Shown: in pieces, positions 31,085-37,427 of the stretch | Numbering within the stretch: the first letter of the stretch is position 1 | Layout of the letters: the number at the start of each line of letters is the position of its first letter | Assembly: GCA_024220525.1 (NCBI GenBank) | Contig: JAMYWO010000346.1 | Span: forward strand, 1-37,427 | Source of the DNA: Cochliopodium minus | Taxonomy: Eukaryota > Discosea > Himatismenida > Cochliopodiidae | Length of the DNA: 37,427 nt | Direction: 5' to 3' | Made by a program: the position numbers and the translations under genes | Notes under the pieces: generated by a model | What the model was told of the DNA's origin: nothing | Seen by the model: the letters and a program-made list of their open reading frames with translations, nothing else | Databases searched by the model: none

Positions 31085-32858
31085 TCAATTGATTGACAAA
31101 AATTTGAGGAGATGATAAACAACAAACTTTGGGATGAAAACAATCGTTTTCTTTTTCAAAACAGAGAAACAAACCAAAGTAGAAAACACACCCTTTTGAA
31201 AGCTCATTGGAAAAAGAAAATGGTTTTCAGGAGACCAGACTTCAATATGATTAGAAAAAAAGAGTTTTCTGACCAAGAATTGTTTATCAGGGAAGTTGAC
31301 GAGAACAGGGACTTTAGAAGCCTTTCCACAAGTACTTGTAGGGTTTAATTGTCCATGTTCAGAAGTTCCACACATGTACAATTTACCATTATCAAGTAAG
31401 ATGAAGTTGTGGAATCTTCCTGATGCAATAGAGACGATTCTAGTTTTTGGAGGCTGCTTCCAGTCAAGTTTTTTGAAGTTATTAGATTTATTGACAGTTT
31501 GGAAAATCAAGTTTTTTTCAATGGAATAACAAATTGAATGTCTATAATAAAAACAATCATTAGGTTTTAAGAAAAACCTCTCTTAATTTGTACAATTTAA
31601 TAATACCTATATCCACCTATTGTAATAAACAATTAAACAATTAAATATAAGTGTATTTATTTTAAAAAACAAAACTGGTACCTGTTAAATGATCTATTTT
31701 TGGAAGATTATTCGCTTTTGTTGGAGTATTATCGTAGTAATTCCAAGAATATATGTCTCCATTGGTTAAAAGGACAGTGGAATCATATTCTCCGCAATGA
31801 AATGAATTGACCATTCGATCATTATCACACAAAAAATTAATTTCGACAGGAAAATATTTGTTTCCTTATTTTATTAAACAAAAATTAAAATTTGAGAAAA
31901 ATAAAATGGTGGTTTTACCAACCCTGTTTCCTCCTTCCGTAGGTTTGCCTGACTTAAGCAATTTCCTTTTGGAATCCAAGAAAAGGGTGACATTATCACC
32001 TGAGCTCAGATCTATGATTCTTCTGTCTTTGATTGACTCTAACATTCTTGGAGGGTATATTTTTCTCTGATTTTTTTCTTGTGGGAAAATATTAAATTTA
32101 GTTTTTTTTTGAATAAAATTTTTTAAAAGAAATTTTTAATAAGAATTAATGATGATTTATTTTTATTAATTTTATTTAAAATAATTCTTGAAAAAACAAC
32201 CCAAAAATTTTACCTTCTTCGGTTGGTTCTAATCCCAAATGATCATTTCCTAAGTTCCCTGCAGCCCAAACATTCCCATTTTCGTCTAACAAATGAGTAT
32301 GGTCATAAGAACAGAAGATCTTTTCGATTCTCACTCCTGCATTCCAGTCTGACAGTGTAGGCTTTATCATGTTGGAAGAAGATTTACTGATTAATACTTG
32401 ATGGTAACTGTTGTTTCCAATTCCATACATTTTCCTGCTTTTGGTCAATATGAATGTATGTGATAATCCACAACTCATTCTCAAAATTGTTAAAGAGATT
32501 TTAATTATTTTATATTTCAAGGAAAATTTATAATTTTAAATTGTTTTTACTGTATGATTGGATCGTTATCGAACATTTCCCATCTCACTTTTACTGCTCC
32601 TTTTGGTTGTTGATCCGTTATAGACAATTCATTGTTAATATTCCTTTTTTTTAAAAATAAATGGAATTTCAAAAATGTTTATATTCTTGCATATGATTGG
32701 AATATGGTATTGAGGATGTATGAAAATATTTTATATTACCATCCCCATACATAAATTTCAGAATCCTTTTCTCCAGAAACAAATATAGAATATGTATTTG
32801 CATTCCATGTTTTTAGCCAGTTTGCTTTGATATCTTTTCTCAATTCAATGCTATCCAT
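31085..32858 (-). CDS. RCC1-repeat propeller protein, copy 4 (different N-terminus)
   Basis: Seven exons (32740-32858, 32551-32643, 32214-32479, 31919-32077, 31682-31864, 31607-31616, 31085-31541) give 428 residues. The exons from the second to the fourth, and the introns between them, are identical to copy 3 over more than 700 bases. The first exon is 36 nt longer. In place of the MEIxTWN start, it opens with MDSIELRKDIKANWLKTWN, and the DNA upstream of TGGAATGC is unrelated to that of the other copies. This copy therefore has a new 5' end, and presumably a new promoter. In the last exon one loop reads MCGTSEHGQLNP where copy 3 has MWGTSDYGQLNP, a Trp-to-Cys change in a blade core. Confidence 0.8.
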
Positions 32859-32931
32859 AATGGATTTTTCTTTATTGTTATTATTTCCCATGAATAAACT
32901 ATTTTCCTTTTTTTTATTTCAATTATCCATT

Positions 32932-33020
32932 CAATCACCATACACTGTATGTAATATCAATTGTATATTAGAAGATATATCAAATATAGAGATGAATGAT
33001 TTTTTTATCTTGTTAAAAAT
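32932..33020 (+). repeat. dispersed ~90-nt repeat, copy 3
   Basis: It lies between RCC1 copies 4 and 5. It shares TCAATCACCATACACTGTA, AATATCAATTGTATATT, AGATATAT, AAATATAGAGATGAATGA, a T-run and TATCTTGTTAAAAA with the other two copies. The outer ends are less conserved. Confidence 0.5.
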
Positions 33021-33108
33021 ATCAATTCCACAAACCAAAATTAATTTTTAAAAAAGAAATGTTTATTTTTAAAGGTTTTGTTTTTTTTTGATTGATCCAG
33101 TATTGAAT

Positions 33109-34711
33109 TCAATTGATTGACAAAAATTTGAGGAGATGATAGACAACAAACTTTGGGATGAAAACAATCTTTTTCTTTTTCAAAATAGAGAAACAAGCCA
33201 AAGTAGAAAACACACTCTTTTGAAAGCTCATTGGAAAAAGAAAATGATTTTCAGGAGACCAGACTTCAATAGGATTAGAAAAAAAGAGTTTTCTGACCAA
33301 GAATTGTTTATCAGTAAAGTTGACAAGAACAGGGACTTTAGAACCTCCATCAGATTTTGTTGGATTTAATTGTCCATAGTTAGAACTTCCCCACATGTAC
33401 AATTCACCATTATCAAGTAAGATGAAGTTGTGGAATCTCCCTGATGCAATGGAGACAATTCTAGTTTTGGGAGGTTGGTTCCAAATTAGTTTTTTAGGCT
33501 CGAATATTGGTGGTTCATCGGCATTTCCCCACTCATAAAAAGTGTTTTCCTTACTTGAAAACACAACTACATGTCTGTTAAAAAAATAAGTTTAATTAAT
33601 AAAAAAAAATTTGAAAATTTAAAACTTACTTGTAACCACCTTTAAAAATTCGTTAAAATTACAATTTAGAAGAGAATTTGAATAAACTACCTAACATAAT
33701 ATCTACTTTAGGAATACCTTGGACCTTATGAGGAGTGTCTAGATTATTTCGACGACCACACTCGCCATAAGCGTTATTTCCCCAAGAATAAATGTCCCCG
33801 TTTGTGAAAAGGACGAGAGAAGAGAAACTACAACAATGAATCGTTTCTGCAACTAATCCCTTCTCTCTGAATAGAACTTCAACAGGCAAAGCCTCTTCAT
33901 TCACACCTGAAATTCCTATTTGCCCCTTAGAGTTCATTCCTGAAACCAAGACTTGTCCCTTCGAGTCTAGATAGAGGTTGTGTTCATCTCCTATACTCAT
34001 ATTTATTATCCTTCTTTCTTTAATTGACTCCAACATCATAGGAGGATAAACGATTGTACTTGTTTCTAAAGAAAATTAAATTTTAAAAATTGACAACATT
34101 CTTTTTTTTTTGAATAAAATGTTTTTTTTTTTCAATTGAAAAATAACAACCTCTGTCCAAAAAAATTTTGTCCTTTGCACCCAACCCTAAATTATTTACT
34201 GAGATACTCCCAGCTGCCCAAACGTGTCCATTTTCATCCAATAAAAGAACACATCTATATCCACAACAAATCTTTTCTATTTTCACTCCTACATTCCAAT
34301 CACATAATGTTGGTTTCTTGAATGTTATTAATTTCTTTTGGTTTAAAAGTTGGTTGTAATCATTGTTTCCTATCCCAAACAATTTTCTGCTTTTTGTCAG
34401 TAATAATGTTTGATTGATTCCACAACTCATTCTAGAAAAAATTTATTTTTCAGTGAAATTTTTTTTTTTTTTTTTGAATTACTGTATGATTGGATCGTTA
34501 TCGAACATCTCCCATCTCACTTTTACTGCTTCTTTTGTACTTTGTTCATTTATAGATAGTTCATTGTTTATATTCCTTTGATAATCTATATAAATGATTT
34601 AAGTTGATGGATGAAAAAATTATATTACCATCCCCAGACATATATTTCGGAATCTTTTTCTCCAGAAACAAAAATCGAATAAGTATTTGATTTCCATGTT
34701 GTTATTTTCAT
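33109..34711 (-). CDS. RCC1-repeat propeller protein, copy 5
   Basis: Six exons (34629-34711, 34483-34575, 34151-34431, 33691-34065, 33630-33639, 33109-33574) sum to 1308 nt, or 435 residues. It is the most divergent and most canonical copy. The blades keep the full signature, for example SIGDEHNLYLDSKGQVLVSG followed by MNSKGQIGI, and IYSWGNNAYGECG. It has no extra intron in blade four. The microexon is GTGGTTACAA. It keeps the tail WSPENHFLFPMSFQKSV and IPKFVVYHLLKFL. Intact signatures and no shared identical block suggest that it is closest to the ancestral unit. Confidence 0.85.
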
Positions 34712-34876
34712 TCTTTCAAAAACTTATTTCAATTTTTTTTAAATTAACATATGTTCTTTTGGATGACAAATTTATTGATCATGAAATTATCTTTTAGGGA
34801 TTTAACGGAAATTGATCTTTTAGCTGTATTTCCACTTTTGAAAATATTTTTTATCACAAATATCAAAAAAAAAAAA

Positions 34877-36305
34877 ATGATCATTTTCATCCTCATTTTC
34901 TCAATAGTGCTCATATTGTTGTATATTCTCACAAAAAAGAATAATGAGGATAAAATCCAAATAGAACAACATATAAAACCAAAAATAGATGATGATAAAA
35001 AAGTAAATAAAGCATTTTAAATCAAACATATATGATAATATGACCTATTTATAAATTTTTCTATATTCGAAAAGAAAATAAAATTCGAACAAAAATATGT
35101 GGGATATGGATATGAGGGGAGAATAGAAGAGATGAGGGAGAAAGAATTCGAAAATCTGAAATGCGAGACCTACATGGACTTTGCAGGGTCCTCAGTGCCA
35201 TCCAAAACGCTGCTGAGATCGACGATGGACTATCTATCAAAGAACCTCCTGGGAAATCCCCATTCAAACAATCCAAGCAGCAAAAAAGCGACAAAGATGA
35301 TAGAAAAAACAAAGGGAGAAATACTAAGCTATTTCAACACAGATAAAAAAACATATTCAATCATATTCACACTAAATTGTACAGGTGCGTTAAAGATGGT
35401 AGGGGAATTATTCGAGTGGGAAAAAGAGAGCAGCTACATCTATCATCTCTTCAGCCACAACTCGGTGTTGGGGATCAGGGAGTGCCTGCTTTCTTTGTAT
35501 CCCAAATCTGCTTCTTTCTCCACTTTTAGATCAAGCAAGGAGGTTGGTGAGCTGCTTCGTGCATCTGGCAACCATGCTTCTAAAAATCTTTTTGCTTTTC
35601 CTGCAGAATGTAAAAACAAAAACAAAATAAAATAAAAATATTTAACATAAAAAAAAATAACAACAAATTATTTTTTTTTACAATAAATTGTTTTTATTGT
35701 TATTTTTTTTTTTTTTAATGAAAGGCAATTTTACTGGAAAAAAAATTTCTCTCGATCTGATAGAACAGGTTCATAATGCGAGCACAGAAAACAAGTAAAC
35801 CAATTAAAATCACAATAAATTGATAAAAAAATAATTAACATTTATTCATTAAAAAACAAAAAAAAAAAACAAAAAAAACAAAATAAAACACAAAAAATAA
35901 TTCAAAATTATTCAAATAAAAAAATAAAAAATTTTACAAAAATTAATGAATTATAAAAAGAAAATGGTATGTGTTGTTGGATGCAGCGTCATATGCACCA
36001 AACAGCAAACTTGATCTAACGAAATACAAACCAGACTTTGTGGCGCTGTCATTCTACAAGATGTTCGGCTACCCAGGTGGTCTCGGAGCGCTCCTTGTAC
36101 TCAACGAATCTAATTCCGCACTTTCTCAGAAAAAATATTTTGGCGGTGGCACTGTCTTTGCTTCTGTCAGTGATTCTCGTTTTCATGTTTTGCGGGACAA
36201 TTTTTCTGATCGTCATCAGGATGGCACTGTTCCTTTTCTTTCTGTTTTGTCGCTTAGATATGGCTTTCGTCTTTTCAATCAGTTGGGCATACAGAACATA
36301 GAAAA
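34877..36305 (+). CDS. membrane-anchored Moco-sulfurase-like aminotransferase V, truncated
   Basis: Exons 34877-35002, 35075-35609, 35725-35794 and 35961-36305 (to the splice site or to the stop just after, at 36306-36308) give about 359 residues. An N-terminal anchor (FILIFSIVLILLYIL) precedes a class V aminotransferase domain of the Moco sulfurase (MOCOS/ABA3) type: TYMDFAGSSVPS, NPHSNNPSS, FTLNCTGALKMVGELF, FSHNSVLGIRE, LLDAASYAPNS, the PLP-lysine segment VALSFYKMFGYPGGLG, KKYFGGGTVFAS, and DGTVPFLSVLSLRYGF. The reading ends at QNIEK. The rest of the fold, the Cys-containing C-terminal region and any MOSC domain, is not present before the convergent gene. Moco sulfurases transfer sulfur from cysteine to the molybdenum cofactor. 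Whether this short form is active is doubtful. Confidence 0.78.
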
Positions 36306-36593
36306 GTAAAAAAAAATAAAGAAATGAAAAATAAAAAATAAAAATGAAAATAAAATGAAAATAATTAACAAAAGATAAATTATAAAAACAATAAAAAAAT
36401 AAATAACATCGATTTTTATTTTAAATTAAAAATAAAAATAAAAATAAAAAGTAAAAACAAAAAATAATAAACAAAAAAATTATATTGAACACAAATAAAA
36501 ATTGTAAAAATAAAATTGAAAATAAATGAAATAATAAAACTAATAAATAAGATAATTTTTTTTTAAAAAAAAATAAAAATAAAGAAATAAAAA
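36306..36593. repeat. A-rich low-complexity spacer
   Basis: 288 bases of AAATAAAAT-type simple sequence lie between the two convergent genes. No exon that could continue the Moco-sulfurase-like frame is visible. Confidence 0.6.
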
Positions 36594-36856
36594 TTAAAAA
36601 TGAAAATTAATAGCAAATATTTTTGGAAAACTACCTTTCAAAGGAGGATCATATTTGTCATTAAAAGTGGGATTAAGAAAAGCCGACTGAGCATCTTTTA
36701 TTGATTCTTCAACTTTGAAAAAATCTACATTTGAGTCGAGGTTTGCCTTTGTGTTGAAGCGTTCCTTTTTATTTAAAAAAATAAAAATAAAATAAAAAAT
36801 AAAAATAAAATATTAAAAATAAAAAATAAATAAAATAAAATAAAATAAAATAAAAT

Positions 36857-36889
<33 letters not shown>

Positions 36890-37427
36890 CATTCACCTTT
36901 TTTTTAGCTTGAAGCCTCAACTTCTCAAGCAACTCATCAAGGAAAGACTCGTATTCCTTCTCCGTCAACAAGTTGCGAAGCTCCGAGTCCATTATCTTTT
37001 TGATGTTGTTGAGATTGGGCATTTCAGAGAGGATTGCGGTGAGTCTTTGGAGGATGGTGTCGTAGTAGTTTTCGTTTTGTATTTTTATTTTGTTGCTACT
37101 TTCTATAAAAAAATTAAATAAAAAAAAGTAATTTAAAAATAAAATAAAATAAAATAAAAAATAAAGTAAAAAAAATTAAAAAAAAAGTAATTTAATAATT
37201 TTTTATCAGATTTTTTTTTTTAAACCTCTGTGAAATCTCAAATTAAAATGATAAATAAAAAAATTATCTTTTTGAATCAAAATAAAAAAATAAGGATATA
37301 TTTGTTACCCAAGATGTTTCTAATCACATCCTCCTTCATCGATATGATATCCTCAGCATTTTTGCTTTGATTTTTCTTCAATTTTCTGAGAAGAGATCCC
37401 TGTTTATTCTGATGGTCGGATAATTTG
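36594..37427 (-). CDS. coiled-coil protein, partial, runs off right edge
   Basis: Three exons are visible on the minus strand: from the edge to 37309, then 36897-37102, then 36764 down to a possible splice site at 36635 or a stop at 36594. They join in phase. The sequence is helical and Lys/Glu/Leu-rich: SLLRKLKKNQSKN, EDIISMKEDVIRNIL, LQRLTAILSEMPNLNNIKK, LRNLLTEKEYESFLDELLEK, then FNTKANLDSNVDFFKVEES and LNPTFNDKYDPPLK. I do not recognise the family; a cytoskeletal or centrosomal coiled-coil protein is possible. The introns are almost pure AAAAT repeats. The start lies outside the window. Confidence 0.6.
36777..36890. repeat. AAAAT tandem repeat within intron
   Basis: About 110 bases of AATAAAATAAAAT-type tandem repeat fill the intron between 36765 and 36896. 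It is simple sequence without coding capacity. Confidence 0.8.

Noticed and set aside
34751-34876. Extra 42 N-terminal residues on the Moco-sulfurase-like protein
   Set aside because: The frame is open, but the ATG at 34877 follows a long A-run and starts directly with the anchor, as in other genes of this window.
36777-36890. CRISPR-like or minisatellite array
   Set aside because: It is a plain AAAAT simple repeat without spacers, inside an intron of a eukaryotic gene.

Overview
This window is AT-rich nuclear DNA from an intron-rich protist. Genes are compact, lie on both strands and carry short GT-AG introns (mostly about 45-330 nt, the longest 464 nt) plus poly-A or poly-T spacers. Many start codons follow an A-run. 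TAA and TGA both work as stops, so I assume the standard code. uS4/RPS9, an augmin subunit, PrimPol and a Moco-sulfurase-type enzyme show it is eukaryotic. Arrays of RCC1, ankyrin and Ras-like genes suggest an amoeboid or metamonad protist, perhaps something like Anaeramoeba. That placement is a guess from gene content.

Layout. 1-2400: an uncertain small gene, a broken leucine-rich-repeat gene (-) and a membrane-anchored Nudix protein (+). 2584-8639: an ankyrin gene (+), then three minus-strand paralogues, each an N-terminal F-box-like domain fused to a Ras-like GTPase with a CAAX end. Only the middle copy is fully intact, and an ankyrin remnant lies between copies B and C. 8707-13912: an augmin HAUS2/AUG2-like gene and an 11-exon SH2-CUE-TKL kinase. 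14102-24245: housekeeping and nuclear genes, namely PrimPol (-), a coiled-coil protein (-), a HIRIP3-like histone chaperone, an AT-hook protein, an anchored methyltransferase, 3-methyladenine DNA glycosylase, ribosomal protein uS4 (-) and a Siva-like cysteine-rich protein. 24994-34711: five tandem minus-strand RCC1-propeller genes, each with a 10-nt microexon. 34877-37427: a membrane-anchored Moco-sulfurase-like protein that stops early, convergent with a coiled-coil gene running off the right edge.

Main points. (1) The F-box/Ras-GTPase/CAAX fusion is a candidate new kind of regulated ubiquitin-ligase adaptor, with a derived G4 motif (M-K/R-K-D) shared by all three copies. (2) The SH2-CUE-TKL kinase joins a phosphotyrosine-type module that lacks its key Arg to a ubiquitin-binding-type module. 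(3) The RCC1 genes and both ankyrin genes end in a similar IPK-type tail that resembles the first helix of the F-box seen in the GTPases. This hints at a shared adaptor vocabulary of F-box-like helix plus repeat scaffold or GTPase. (4) The RCC1 array shows very recent duplication or gene conversion. Exon joins were worked out by hand from splice signals and reading-frame continuity; each full-length gene model sums to a multiple of three.
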